DNA from: an uncultured Alistipes sp.
GTDB lineage: Bacteria > Bacteroidota > Bacteroidia > Bacteroidales > Rikenellaceae
NCBI GenBank assembly: GCA_947591475.1
Contig: CANQDE010000001.1
Coordinates: forward strand, 548,200 to 612,199
Direction: 5' to 3'
DNA: 64,000 nt
The notes under the pieces: generated by a model
Databases searched by the model: none
Told to the model about the DNA's origin: nothing
The model's input: the letters and a program-made list of their open reading frames with translations, nothing else
Shown here: positions 44,535-54,012 of the stretch, piece by piece
Layout of the letters: the number at the start of each line of letters is the position of its first letter
How positions within the stretch are numbered: the first letter of the stretch is position 1
Program-made: the position numbers and the translations under genes

Positions 44535-47045
44535 TTAGGATTGTTGTTCGTGAATTTGTTCATATCGCTCGATAGCCCGTTCCATCGAACCGGTTTCAGC
44601 ATAGTGCTTTCCGAGTTCGTCGCAAATCTCCCCTTCGGTCTGGAAGGCGAGGAACGTGCGCGGACTGACACACAAGGTCAGAAGCGACGATTTCTTGCTG
44701 CGGAAGAGGTAGAACGACGAATACAGCGGAGGCACGGAATAATTGTTCTTCAAGGCCAAGACGCACTGCCGGTCATGCTCCGAGAAAGCGGGCGCGTATC
44801 GCTCGAACCCTGCGGGGTCGGCACCGGCGAGGAAGATCGTCGTTTCGATGTTCTTCATCAAGGCGCCGGCAGCCCCGCCGTCGTTGCGGTAGCGGTCGCC
44901 GGCATTCAACGCCAACTGGTCGAGGTTCTGCAAGACGATGCACGCCGAACCGCCCTTCTTGCGAATCGCCTGCATCTGGTAAAGCACGGCCGAAAAGATG
45001 ACGTCGATTTTCATCAACTCGGCGAACTCTTCGTAGATGATGAAGCCGCGACGACCGGGCTGTTCCCAGATTAGGGTACGGATGGCGATTCCGATCATGT
45101 GCACGACGATGGAGAGCAGCTGCGGATGCTGCCGGATGTTTTCCAACTCGAAAATCAACAGTTTCTTCCCTTTCAGACGGGTCGTCGGGTCTGTGCTGCG
45201 GGCCAGCACGTTGCCGTAGATGCCCTCGCCGTACCACTCGCTGCCGTTGTGGATGAACTGTCCGACGTTGAAATAAGCCCCCTGTATTTCGTTCTCCGCG
45301 AGAATCCGTTGATAATTGTCGCGCACCCATTCGTAGAAATCGGGCCACGAACCCTCCTTTGCGATCGACAAATACGACTGCACGATCTTTCGCAACGAGA
45401 CACGCTCCTCCGCCGTAGGTTCCGTTCCGGACTTAATCATCAACCACAACGTTTCGCACAGATCGTCGATGCGGTCGCCGTCCACCTCCGAACCGATGGC
45501 GAAGGGGTCGAGCCCCAACGATACCTCCGGACTGTACCGGAAAAGAAAGACTTCGTTCGGATCGTACAGCCGCGCCGCCTTGTCGTACGACCCGCCGCAG
45601 TCGATGATGATGTTCACGTAATCCGCATCGGGGCTGTTATGGAACCCCTCGACGACCGCTTCCAAATTGACCGTCTTGCCGCCGCCCGTACGTCCGATGA
45701 CGGCGATGTTCCGCGAATCGACGTACTTTTTCCGCGCGTCGTACAGATCGTACCGCAACGGCAGATGGTCGATCGGGTCGCTGTAATAGACCCCCGTATC
45801 GTCGGGCGTGTATCCGCCCGTCTGCTGGAACAGCGCGATGGCGTGCCGGATGTCCGTCAAATAGAACGAATCGCGCTCCATGCAAGCCACCGTCGCCGGA
45901 TGCGAACAATAGAAAATGTTGCGCAACTCGCCGCCGGTCGGCACGACGGGTTCGAAGTCGCGCTTCTGTTTCATTAAGTTGGTTATGGTGCTGCGATACG
46001 TTTTTAATAACTCTTCGTTTTCGGCCCAGAAAATCAAGTTCGTATGCCCGCGCACCAACAGCGCATCGAGGTCGTCGCTCAACTCCTCGCGCGCCTTGTC
46101 GAGCCGGTGCACCTGATCTTCGATCTCCTCGGAAAAGCCGCGGTTCTTCCGGAACGAATCGAGCGTCCGTTTCACCTGCTCGACCTCCTTCGCATGGCCC
46201 GACAGGACGATGACCTGATTGTAGAGGTGCGGCAGAGGCAGGACGACGCCCAAATCCTCCAAGATGCCGGTCGGTATCTTCATCCGACAGCTCGTCTGCG
46301 GAGACCGCAGCGTCTCGGGGAACTGGCGCTCGTGCTCGATGCTCACGGCCCCGACGTACCGGTCGCCGATGCGGATGAAACCATCCGAAGCCTCAGCATC
46401 GGTCAGGAAGTCGCTCTGGAATCCGTTGAAATAATACTGTGCGTAATCCCGAATCTCCTCCTCGGTCATCGGCTCGATGCCGACTGCACCCGAACCGGCC
46501 AACTGCTGGTACATGGAATCGACCGCCGCGAGAAACGACCGATAGGCGACATCCTCTGCCTTGAACTTACGGTGAGACAAGACGACGAACGGATTCGAAT
46601 TCCGCACGTCGCGCACAGACCGGAAACCCGTGAAGACGACGAACAGGTACGAAGTATCGACCGTCTGCAACCGTCCGGCGGCATACCGTTTCTCTTCGCG
46701 CCGGATGTACGAATCCTCCGGCATCGACGACGCATCGAACGGCAGTCGGTCGTACCGGTCGCTCCGCAAAAGAATCGTATCCTGCGGAAAATCCTTCAAC
46801 GCGATGCGCCAGATTTCATTCAGCTGGTCGTACTGCTCTTCGGCGAGCGAATAACACTCGGGCAACCGCAGGCGGTAACAGAACACGACGTCGCCCTGAC
46901 ACGTCAGCATCCGGTTGTGCTCCGTCTCCTCGATGAGCTCCATTGCATTCGATTTCGCCGCTTTCGAAGCGGGAAAGCTCTGCCCGATCAGATAAACGAT
47001 CGACGCAACGATTACGCAAAACAAACTAATAAAAGCCCAAACCAT
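44535..47045 (-). CDS. traG: TraG-type VirB4 conjugation ATPase
   Basis: The 836-residue ATPase has an N-terminal membrane segment (FISLFCVIVASIVYLIG), Walker A GRTGGGKT (residues 451-458) and a Walker B-type segment RGFIIYEEFAELM, followed by the Gln-rich VirB4 motifs (CIVLQNLDQLAL). VirB4/TraG powers assembly of and transport through the type IV secretion channel at the inner membrane. Length and motifs match Bacteroides TraG. It starts 2 bases after traF. Confidence 0.95.
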   Translation of the reverse strand: MVWAFISLFCVIVASIVYLIGQSFPASKAAKSNAMELIEETEHNRMLTCQGDVVFCYRLRLPECYSLAEEQYDQLNEIWRIALKDFPQDTILLRSDRYDRLPFDASSMPEDSYIRREEKRYAAGRLQTVDTSYLFVVFTGFRSVRDVRNSNPFVVLSHRKFKAEDVAYRSFLAAVDSMYQQLAGSGAVGIEPMTEEEIRDYAQYYFNGFQSDFLTDAEASDGFIRIGDRYVGAVSIEHERQFPETLRSPQTSCRMKIPTGILEDLGVVLPLPHLYNQVIVLSGHAKEVEQVKRTLDSFRKNRGFSEEIEDQVHRLDKAREELSDDLDALLVRGHTNLIFWAENEELLKTYRSTITNLMKQKRDFEPVVPTGGELRNIFYCSHPATVACMERDSFYLTDIRHAIALFQQTGGYTPDDTGVYYSDPIDHLPLRYDLYDARKKYVDSRNIAVIGRTGGGKTVNLEAVVEGFHNSPDADYVNIIIDCGGSYDKAARLYDPNEVFLFRYSPEVSLGLDPFAIGSEVDGDRIDDLCETLWLMIKSGTEPTAEERVSLRKIVQSYLSIAKEGSWPDFYEWVRDNYQRILAENEIQGAYFNVGQFIHNGSEWYGEGIYGNVLARSTDPTTRLKGKKLLIFELENIRQHPQLLSIVVHMIGIAIRTLIWEQPGRRGFIIYEEFAELMKIDVIFSAVLYQMQAIRKKGGSACIVLQNLDQLALNAGDRYRNDGGAAGALMKNIETTIFLAGADPAGFERYAPAFSEHDRQCVLALKNNYSVPPLYSSFYLFRSKKSSLLTLCVSPRTFLAFQTEGEICDELGKHYAETGSMERAIERYEQIHEQQS

Positions 47046-47047
47046 CG

Positions 47048-47293
47048 CTAACGATTTTTAAGGAAGACGGGAAACCGTCTGTCGGCCCGCCAGGAACGGA
47101 CGAGGCGCCCTCTGTGCCGGACGAATCCATAGACCGCGATCATCCACGGCACCCACACAACGATCGCCATCGGCTTGAACAGCACGAATACCACCGGCGC
47201 GCACATGACGGCCAAACAGACCATGAAACGATTCGCCGGAAGGCCGAATACCATCGCCTTGTCCCGAATCCGGCGGTTTACATGCAATTCCAT
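47048..47293 (-). CDS. traF: TraF-like small membrane protein (DUF4133)
   Basis: The 81-residue protein has two hydrophobic segments (FMVCLAVMCAPVVFVL, MAIVVWVPWMIAVYGFV) between basic ends. Length and position between TraE and TraG match DUF4133/TraF, the VirB3-like partner of the VirB4 ATPase. Confidence 0.85.
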   Translation of the reverse strand: MELHVNRRIRDKAMVFGLPANRFMVCLAVMCAPVVFVLFKPMAIVVWVPWMIAVYGFVRHRGRLVRSWRADRRFPVFLKNR

Positions 47294-47296
47294 AGC

Positions 47297-47593
47297 CTAC
47301 AACAGTGCATTCATGGCCACGTAAACGATTCCGTAAGCCATCAGAATTCCGATCAACGACCACAGAAACGTCGTCATGATCTCCTGCCGGTTGTCCCAGT
47401 TCTTGATCAGATTGAACGCCGTCCATCCGACCAACGCGACCAAGCAAATCACGCCCATGGCATCGGGAATGAACGTCCTTAACTGAGTCTTGACGGGCGA
47501 CAAGTCCAGAGTGACGGATTGTCCGAGTGCGGAACCGGAGAAAAGCAGCATCGCTGCAAATAAAAAACATGTTTTTTTCATATCGGTATACAT
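47297..47593 (-). CDS. traE: TraE-like small membrane protein (DUF4134)
   Basis: The 98-residue protein has a signal peptide (FLFAAMLLFSGSALGQ) and two membrane segments (AMGVICLVALVGWTAFNLI and TTFLWSLIGILMAYGIVYVAM). This is the DUF4134/TraE pattern and resembles VirB2 pilins, so it may be the structural subunit of the transfer channel. It is separated from the coupling-protein gene by 1 base. Confidence 0.87.
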   Translation of the reverse strand: MYTDMKKTCFLFAAMLLFSGSALGQSVTLDLSPVKTQLRTFIPDAMGVICLVALVGWTAFNLIKNWDNRQEIMTTFLWSLIGILMAYGIVYVAMNALL

Positions 47594-47594
47594 T

Positions 47595-49220
47595 TTATCG
47601 GTTGAACCTATTCATGAAATCGGCGGCGGCCTGCCGGATGTCGGCGGCTACCGCGTGCATTCCTGCGGCGTCCATCGAACGAACCGCAGACGGCAATACG
47701 CGCTCCGACGGCTCGTATCGGAACCGGAAGCGCTCGACCTTGCCGTGGAAATAGACGAACTCGCCCTGCCGAAGGTCGTAGAACGCCGACCGCTCGTAAA
47801 GCGGTTTCTTGACCTTGCGCCGAGTGGTCGAACTCCCGTTCGGAGAAGAACTGTACGACCGCTCGACCTTATCCACCTGCGGCATCAACGCTTCGTAATA
47901 TCGGGCGGTCTGTTCCGAACTCGTCCGTCCGAAAAACTGATGCGCCAGATTGGACAACACCGTACGCATGTTGTACTCCTTGCCGCCCTGCGTCCGCTGA
48001 ATCTGCGACATATCCTGCGTCGTATAGACGATCCAGATGCCGAGGCTGCGCAACGTGGCCATGAAATTCTGAACGCGGAGAATGGGCAGTTCGGGCGCCT
48101 CGTCCAACAGAACGCCCGCCGGAACCCCGCCTCGTTCGCTCATCATCGTAAGCGTGGCGTCGGCGATCATCGCCAGAATCGGAGCATACGCGGTCGAATT
48201 CTTCGGGTCGTTGACCAATGCGAATGCGGAACAGCTGCCGGGCGCGTTGATCCGCAGGTCGATTTCATTGTCGCTCAAAAGGAAGAAACCGGCATCGGTA
48301 TTGACGGTATTGAGCGCCAAAACCAACGTTTGCAAGATGTTGCCGGTGGTATCGGCATTGCCTGCCCCTTGGAAGAACGCCGCAGCCATCGAATAGACCT
48401 GCGGGTCGGAGCGGAGCATGTTTTCCAATTTTCCGAACGGTTTGCGGCGACCGTCGACGGTGCCGTGCAGATTTTCAGGAGCACTCAGAATCGCAGCGAC
48501 GAACGGCAGATGGCAGCAAGCAGGTTCGTACGACCGCAAATACCAGATCAACGCCTCCAACAACGACGAAGCCGCATTGTTGAAGAAGTCGGCCGTAGAA
48601 TCGGACGATTCCCGCCCCTGCACGGCCAGAACGAACGATTTCACCCGCGCCCGCAACGAAGCCTCGTCGGGCAGATAGGCCGGAGCGATCGGATTGACTC
48701 GCACGGAACGTTCGGGGTCGAACAACGCGAAGACGCGATACGGAATGTCGGCGTCGCAGAACACGGGGTACAACGTTTCGGACAATTCGTATTTCTTCAA
48801 GTCGTGGATCAGCACCGGCATGGCGAACCGCGCGGCGTGCTTCGCGTAGGCGAGGTTGCAACTCGCCGTCTTGCCGGAACCCGATCCGCCGTTGATATAA
48901 GTACCGCGGTCGATGCCCTTGACGTAGTGCAGATGACCGTTCGTGTCCTCGATCTCCATCGTGAACTTCGACCATCCGTTCGACCACCGGCTGAACCGCA
49001 CGTAAACGAAGCGAAAGAGCGGAATCGCCACGAGCTGAACGGCTGCCAAAGGCAGAGCCCATGACCAACAGAACGTGCGGAACGGCAAACCGGCCCACGC
49101 ATACAAGGCCCAAGGAAAGAGGAACGCAGCGACCGACAGGCACAAACCGACCGCCCGCCGCCAGACGAAGGCGCAAGGCAAGACGATCGAAACCGCTATA
49201 AAATAAACCGTCAAATTCAT
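47595..49220 (-). CDS. type IV coupling protein (MobC/TraG-VirD4 family)
   Basis: The 541-residue protein has N-terminal membrane segments (VYFIAVSIVLPCAFVW, CWSWALPLAAVQLVAIPL), Walker A GGSGSGKT (111-118), and Walker B LLDEAPELPI. It brings the relaxase-DNA complex to the channel. I use ATG 49220, which overlaps the stop of the preceding gene as ATGA; the longer frame from 49421 reads through that gene. In Bacteroides it is named MobC. Confidence 0.9.
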   Translation of the reverse strand: MNLTVYFIAVSIVLPCAFVWRRAVGLCLSVAAFLFPWALYAWAGLPFRTFCWSWALPLAAVQLVAIPLFRFVYVRFSRWSNGWSKFTMEIEDTNGHLHYVKGIDRGTYINGGSGSGKTASCNLAYAKHAARFAMPVLIHDLKKYELSETLYPVFCDADIPYRVFALFDPERSVRVNPIAPAYLPDEASLRARVKSFVLAVQGRESSDSTADFFNNAASSLLEALIWYLRSYEPACCHLPFVAAILSAPENLHGTVDGRRKPFGKLENMLRSDPQVYSMAAAFFQGAGNADTTGNILQTLVLALNTVNTDAGFFLLSDNEIDLRINAPGSCSAFALVNDPKNSTAYAPILAMIADATLTMMSERGGVPAGVLLDEAPELPILRVQNFMATLRSLGIWIVYTTQDMSQIQRTQGGKEYNMRTVLSNLAHQFFGRTSSEQTARYYEALMPQVDKVERSYSSSPNGSSTTRRKVKKPLYERSAFYDLRQGEFVYFHGKVERFRFRYEPSERVLPSAVRSMDAAGMHAVAADIRQAAADFMNRFNR

Positions 49221-49453
49221 AGCGTCGAAGTATTTCCCCACAACAGGGCGATGATTAAAAACACGATGGCGACGATCGCCATAACTAAAATCGACCGCGG
49301 CGCGATGACCGAACCCGATCCGTGCTGCTGCGCCCGACGTTCGGCCTTGGCCTGGCTGCGGCAGACGAGCCACACGCCGAGAAGCAACAGCGCGGCGAAA
49401 ATCTTCACCGCCGAAATCCACGTAAAATGCAATTCTTCCATATCAATAACCAT
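49217..49453 (-). CDS. small membrane protein between relaxase and coupling protein
   Basis: The 78-residue protein has two hydrophobic segments (KIFAALLLLGVWLVC and ILVMAIVAIVFLIIALLWG) separated by a charged loop. Its start overlaps the relaxase gene end, and its stop overlaps the coupling-protein start. Tight coupling suggests a role in docking the relaxosome, but no family is known to me. Confidence 0.75.
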   Translation of the reverse strand: MVIDMEELHFTWISAVKIFAALLLLGVWLVCRSQAKAERRAQQHGSGSVIAPRSILVMAIVAIVFLIIALLWGNTSTL

Positions 49454-52247
49454 TTATTAAGAGCTTGAATAGCTTGGAAACCGTTTTCAAAGCCAGCATC
49501 GGTGGAGAGACGGGCAACCGAACCGGCCCGACCTTCGCCGCAGCCCGAACCGCGATCCGTTTCTGCGTCGCCAAGTCGAAAACCTTGTACTCCGTCTCCT
49601 GCAAGACGGGATGCCGGCAAACGGCAGCGACGGCCCGCTGCAAATCCTCCTTATACCGCTTGGCCTCTTTCGGCGCATATTTCCGGTCGATGAAACGATT
49701 GACGGAGCCTTGCTGCAACCGGATGGAATCGACCCGATACCCCTCGGTATCGGCGAACAATCGGTCGGCGTAATGCCGGATCACCGTCCGCCGCTCCTCT
49801 TCGATTTCCGAGAAAATTCGATTCAGAACCGGCCGATAGGTCGCAGCCCGCTCCGGAGCGAAATGCGATTCGATATATTTCAGAAAATCGGTCTCGTTCT
49901 TCCAATGCGTGTCGGGCCCGAACAACCGCTGCCCCTCCTTTTCGAAGATGCGCTCGGCCCGAGGCGACAGCGCCCGAGCGATCGCACGATTCGCTTCGGC
50001 CAATCGTTCCGGATATTCCTCCGCAGAGGGCGAAAGCGCCTCGATCAACCGCTCCAACTGCGTCTGTTTTTCGATGATCGGAGCATAATCGGGCATACGT
50101 CGATGCAGGAAATCCCGAATCGCCCGGTCGAAAGCCGTTTTCCGTTCGTCGCCGATCGCTTTCAGTTCCCCGAGCAACCGATTCGTCTCTTGCTGCAACT
50201 GCGCGTATTTCATAGCGGGATTCCGACGTTCGAGCCCATTCAATAGGCCCGCTTTCCAATTCCGAAGCGCCCGATACAAGCTCTTGTCGTCGAGTGCTAA
50301 TCGCAGAATCCGCCGCTCTTTTTCAAGGGCGGAAACGCTGCGGTCGGACAAAACGGACTTCAAGGCTTGCAACGGCTGCCCCTGCTCGGTCAGGAACGTT
50401 TGAAGACGGGCCGTCAATCCGGAAGCCGTTTGCGGCTGAAGCTCGGCGATACGAGCCTGCAACGATTCGAACTTTTCGATTTTACAAAAGCCGGCGAGCG
50501 TGTCGATCCGCTGTTGCGCCTCGACCGGCAAAAGGCGCTCCCGAACCAAGGTTTCGAACTCCTTCGAAGAACGGACGGCGGACGCATCGCGGCCGAAAAG
50601 AGCCTGAGCGTACGACCGGATCGTATCCTGCTTCCACTCGGGCCAAGCCGTCCGGAGAAACTCGCCGACGAGCTGCCGTTCGAGTTCGTTCGCATACTCC
50701 TGAGCGCTGGCGAGAAGTACGGATTCGCCCAATTCGCTATTCAGGAAGGCGGCCTGCGCCTGCAACGTATCCATCCGCTGCATCGCGGCGATGCTCACGA
50801 ACCGGTAATTCTCCCGATACCACCGGTCGGAATAGATGTCGATCCATCGGTCGACCGCCTCGCGGTGCTGATCGAAAGCCTCCCGCATTCGAATACCGCG
50901 GCGCAACTGCCGATAGGCGGTCGTAACGGGATGATACCCCTGCAAACCGGATATTTCGAGCGTCTTGTCGCCGATGCGGGCCGCTACGTTCTGCGTCAAA
51001 TACGAAGGCGAAACAGTCGGCTCCCTATCGAGACCGGCCAATTCGCTGCGCAACTCCTCCAAGTCGAGATTTATTAACCGGTCGACTGATTTCGTAGGTG
51101 TACACGCATGAATCCGACGGGCAAGGTACCCCTTCAATTGCAGCAACTGCCGCCCGTCGAGCCGCTCTCGCTGCAACAGATCGCTGTAATAATCTTGGTA
51201 TCCGGCGAACCTGAGCTGCCGGAAAGCCCGCGCCTCTTGGTGCCGGATGGCCCTGTCTTTGGCGAGCTGCCTGGCGTAGACGAAAGCGCCCTCCTTGCGC
51301 AAACGTTTCGCCTGTTCGTAACTCTCGGTGGCGAGGCGGCTGTGGACGAACAACCGGTCGAAGTTCCGTTCGCACGCGATCTTGAACGCCTCGCGGTCGA
51401 ACCCTACGCGAACCGACTGACCGTTCAACACGTGTTTCTTGCTGCCCCGCCCGTTGGCATTGGGACTGAGGTTGAACGTATTGGTGATGTCCCGCCGGCT
51501 GACGCTGATATGCACGTGCCAGTTGTCGCCCGATTTGGGCATCATCGGCGCGAGAATCTCGCGGCTACCGCCCGGCCGCACGTCGTATTCCCGAATCAAC
51601 CGCTTTTCCAAGACCGCGATTTTGTCGGAAACCGCCTTGCCTTGCTCCGACTGCACGCGAAGGGCGGCGATCTGTTTCTGAATCCGGGCATTCGTCCGAA
51701 CCTCCTTGTCTTGGCTCTTCCAGTAACGATCCTTCTCGACCATCCCGAACCACAACAGATCGCGGTTATCCCGAATCTTCGGATGCCCGAAGTTCCGGGC
51801 ATAGGTGTCCATACATTGCACGGCGTACTCTTTCAGATAACCGCGCATCAGATCGTCGTCGAACGTCTCGGGAACGAGTTCGCCCGAATCCAGCATCGCC
51901 TGTTTCGTATCGGCGATCAGACGCCGAAGGTGGGTAATCTCCTGCGCAGAAGGCGAAATGGCGAATGTATAATACCGCGCTTCGGATTTTTTCAGACCCT
52001 TGACGTTCGCATCGATCGCCTTCGTAACATCTTCGCTGTCGAACGTGCTGCCCGATCCGTTGAAAAAATACTCCTGCCCCTCGGCCCGCACGACGTCGTT
52101 CTGTTTGTCCAAGTAAGCCGACAACTCTCTGGAAGAGGTGCTGTCCAAATGCTCCTGAACCAACCGCTCTTTCTCCAAATACAGCACGTAGTTCATCACG
52201 GAACCCTGACGGTATTTCACATTGTCTATGAATTTCGTAACGTACAT
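49443..52247 (-). CDS. mobB: MobB/BtgB-type relaxase (DUF5712)
   Basis: The 934-residue protein begins with MYVTKFIDNVKYRQGSVMNYVLYLEKER, typical of DUF5712 MobB proteins, and has the HxH metal site in NWHVHIS (His244, His246). The tyrosine cannot be fixed by eye. From about residue 400 on, the sequence is long, helical and coiled-coil-like, with many QL/RA repeats, unlike the small relaxase core. It nicks oriT, joins the 5' end and leads the strand into the recipient. It overlaps the 3' end of the accessory gene by 22 bases. Confidence 0.9.
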   Translation of the reverse strand: MYVTKFIDNVKYRQGSVMNYVLYLEKERLVQEHLDSTSSRELSAYLDKQNDVVRAEGQEYFFNGSGSTFDSEDVTKAIDANVKGLKKSEARYYTFAISPSAQEITHLRRLIADTKQAMLDSGELVPETFDDDLMRGYLKEYAVQCMDTYARNFGHPKIRDNRDLLWFGMVEKDRYWKSQDKEVRTNARIQKQIAALRVQSEQGKAVSDKIAVLEKRLIREYDVRPGGSREILAPMMPKSGDNWHVHISVSRRDITNTFNLSPNANGRGSKKHVLNGQSVRVGFDREAFKIACERNFDRLFVHSRLATESYEQAKRLRKEGAFVYARQLAKDRAIRHQEARAFRQLRFAGYQDYYSDLLQRERLDGRQLLQLKGYLARRIHACTPTKSVDRLINLDLEELRSELAGLDREPTVSPSYLTQNVAARIGDKTLEISGLQGYHPVTTAYRQLRRGIRMREAFDQHREAVDRWIDIYSDRWYRENYRFVSIAAMQRMDTLQAQAAFLNSELGESVLLASAQEYANELERQLVGEFLRTAWPEWKQDTIRSYAQALFGRDASAVRSSKEFETLVRERLLPVEAQQRIDTLAGFCKIEKFESLQARIAELQPQTASGLTARLQTFLTEQGQPLQALKSVLSDRSVSALEKERRILRLALDDKSLYRALRNWKAGLLNGLERRNPAMKYAQLQQETNRLLGELKAIGDERKTAFDRAIRDFLHRRMPDYAPIIEKQTQLERLIEALSPSAEEYPERLAEANRAIARALSPRAERIFEKEGQRLFGPDTHWKNETDFLKYIESHFAPERAATYRPVLNRIFSEIEEERRTVIRHYADRLFADTEGYRVDSIRLQQGSVNRFIDRKYAPKEAKRYKEDLQRAVAAVCRHPVLQETEYKVFDLATQKRIAVRAAAKVGPVRLPVSPPMLALKTVSKLFKLLINGY

Positions 52248-52735
52248 ACCTGTTCGTACTGGTTTTGTATCCGAGCGAACTCGTCCATCGAAATGCGTAT
52301 CTGCATCGCCTGCGTGCCGTCGAAATTCTTCGTGCGGGTCGCCCGATCCAACAGCCGGCCTAAAAGAGCCGACAAAGCCGAAATCACGGAATCATCGCAA
52401 CCCGATGCTGAGACGCTGCTGTCGGCAGAATCGTCCGGAATACCTTGAACAGCCGGCCGATCTTGGCTTAACAACGTCTTGATAAATGTCTCGGTGCGCT
52501 CCGCTGAACCTGCGATTTTCGTTGTTCTGATATTGACTAAATACAAATCGGTTCTGATATTTTTCAATTCATCGGCAAGAGGCCCGTAAATATTGATCCC
52601 TTCATGATAAGAACAATCGACCAACCATCCTAATAAGGCTGTTATCTTACAGTGTTTTTTTCGAGCTAAAGTTTTCAATTTTTCATGAGCGTCTTTGCTT
52701 ATGCGAACCATCGACAATTCATTTTTTTCAGCCAT
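52226..52735 (-). CDS. mobA: BfmA/BtgA-type mobilization accessory protein
   Basis: The 169-residue protein starts with a ribbon-helix-helix-like segment (LSMVRISKDAHEKLKTLARKKHCKITALLGWLV), followed by a linker and ends in a helix (ALSALLGRLLDRATRTKNF). It is the oriT-binding partner of the relaxase in Bacteroides mobilization systems. It is the first gene of the mob/tra operon, 65 bases after the 213-bp regulatory repeat. Confidence 0.88.
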   Translation of the reverse strand: MAEKNELSMVRISKDAHEKLKTLARKKHCKITALLGWLVDCSYHEGINIYGPLADELKNIRTDLYLVNIRTTKIAGSAERTETFIKTLLSQDRPAVQGIPDDSADSSVSASGCDDSVISALSALLGRLLDRATRTKNFDGTQAMQIRISMDEFARIQNQYEQVCTLRNS

Positions 52736-52799
52736 CGTCCACTACTTTTTAATAATTGATTTTCTACTACGGAACCGTCTTAAAAAAGCCCCTATCGAT

Positions 52800-53013
52800 G
52801 GCGAATATAAACAAAGAAATCAACGTTGCAATACCGCGAATTTTCAATATTATAATAATATAAAATAATATAATAATATTCACATTTTCAACGGTTTGAA
52901 ACTCGAAAGGTTATACCGGAATTTATAAAAACGGATCGTGCATTTTCGACGCAGAAAAAAAATTTTCGCAGGTTCTCTTTTCAACCCGAAAAATGCCCGA
53001 ATTCGGAAAAAAA
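52800..53013 (-). promoter_or_regulatory. 213-bp regulatory repeat upstream of the mob/tra operon
   Basis: Inverted copy of 21842-22054 with only a few differences. On the minus strand it carries the same AT-rich block, the same TATTG-N20-TATATTCG promoter (52830-52834 and 52802-52809) and reads into the mob genes. A nick site (oriT) is expected close by but I cannot locate it. Confidence 0.8.
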
Positions 53014-53055
53014 CGCTTTGTTACGAATTCTCATCAAATCACTTTGAAAAAGAAA

Positions 53056-53154
53056 AAATGCGACATAAAATCGACATTCGTATTAGATTGGTATTCAAAA
53101 GAATATAAGCAAAATGCGACATTTTAAGTTTACGGTTTTTCATTAAATGCGACA
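53056..53154 (-). promoter_or_regulatory. three TGTCGCA operator-like repeats
   Basis: On the plus strand AAATGCGACAT at 53056-53066 and 53112-53122, and AAATGCGACA at 53145-53154. The core is the reverse complement of TGTCGCA at 16025-16062, in front of the XRE gene. Confidence 0.5.
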
Positions 53155-53557
53155 GCAAAATAAAATATAAATTGCTATGGAACAGCGATTTGCACATTCC
53201 GATCAAAAACAGAATCACGCGGTCAGCGTGATTCCCGCTTGTTCACAAGAAAAATGTAACAGTGGAATTTTTCTACCGCTCTCTTGCAGCCCCGCTGCAA
53301 GGCGGTCGAAAGGCGGAAGTCGCCTTGCGACTTCCGAACTCGACCGACGCTTTACTTCTTTCCGGAAAGAAGGAGCCCCTATCGAGGGGCGAAGGGGGTG
53401 CGATTCGTCCGCTGCCGAAGCGAGGCTCCGGCGGAGCGCATGGCAGCGAATAGACGAATCTCCGCTGGATTTGCAGTTCGACGGGCTCACTGCAAATCGA
53501 ACGCGACCCGAATGCCCCATACGGGGCATTCGGGCCCGCCCCTGTCGGGGCGAGATG

Positions 53558-53577
53558 TTGACCCGTGAAGGGAAGAA
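53558..53577 (+). repeat. 20-base motif, copy 5
   Basis: Exact consensus TTGACCCGTGAAGGGAAGAA, right after the hairpin series. Confidence 0.75.
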
Positions 53578-53635
53578 ACGAAATCCGTATACCGAAAAGA
53601 ATCCAAAGCGATCTGTCGCCCAGACCCGAAGCAAC

Positions 53636-54005
53636 AACCGGACGGCTTCGCGACCTGCCCTGTGCAGGTAAGAAGACGAGCAGGGGCCGCCCGAGGCGTC
53701 TATAAGGAGGTGCGGCACGAAGTGCGTTGCACCGGATAGACGCCTCGGAGCGGCCCGAAGAGTTTTCTTTGCTGCCGGTTTCTTTGGTAAAGAAAGAGGC
53801 ACGCAGCCGGACACCAGTCCGGCGACCCGCCCCATGGGCGGGTACCGCTTTCGATGCCGGATGACCGAAACACCAGAAGCGCGGCTCCCGCAAGACACCC
53901 GACATCCCCACCGACCGCCGGATGAGCCGCACCACGCACGTACCGACAAAAAAGAGCCCGCGGCCGAATGCCGCGGGCTCCGATATTGACCCGTGCAGGG
54001 AAGAG
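53636..54005 (+). repeat. structured repeat A, copy A0 (right half only)
   Basis: Shares the part from AACCGGACGGCTTCGCG to the end with A1. It holds the long hairpin arms CGAGGCGTC/GACGCCTCG, TTTCTTTGGTAAAGAAA, CGGACACCAGTCCG and CCGCCCCATGGGCGG, then the terminator stem (53954-53980) and motif copy 6 (53986-54005, TTGACCCGTGCAGGGAAGAG). Confidence 0.8.
53945..53980 (-). terminator. terminator after the 64-residue gene
   Basis: Stem GAGCCCGCGG/CCGCGGGCTC; on the minus strand it is followed by TTTTTT, so it ends the leftward ssb gene group. Confidence 0.85.
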
Positions 54006-54012
54006 GAACGAA

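Larger units (their letters stand above)
53014..53635. other. non-coding, hairpin-rich region, probable oriT side
   Basis: No believable gene. At 53056-53154 AAATGCGACA occurs three times in AT-rich DNA. From 53280 to 53556 short perfect hairpins follow one another: CTTGCAGC/GCTGCAAG, GTCGC/GCGAC, GCCCCT/AGGGGC, GAATGCCCC/GGGGCATTC and GCCCC/GGGGC. Together they could form an extended ssDNA or RNA fold. The end carries motif copy 5. Confidence 0.6.

Noticed and set aside
46044..47051. 335-residue plus-strand frame inside traG
   Set aside because: Runs antisense through the VirB4 ATPase motifs and has no start context.
49221..49421. N-terminal extension of the coupling-protein frame
   Set aside because: It lies inside the gene for the 78-residue membrane protein; the ATGA overlap at 49217-49220 sets the start.
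21842..53013. Composite transposon with the 213-bp sequences as inverted ends
   Set aside because: The copies have no transposase, no short target duplication and each sits exactly at an operon start, so a regulatory reading is better.
53215..53949. Long minus-strand frame over repeat A0, similar to frames at 55372-55977 and 58116-58727
   Set aside because: The frames persist because the repeated DNA is GC-rich and conserved; composition (Arg, Ser, Pro-rich), hairpins and lack of ribosome sites speak against protein.
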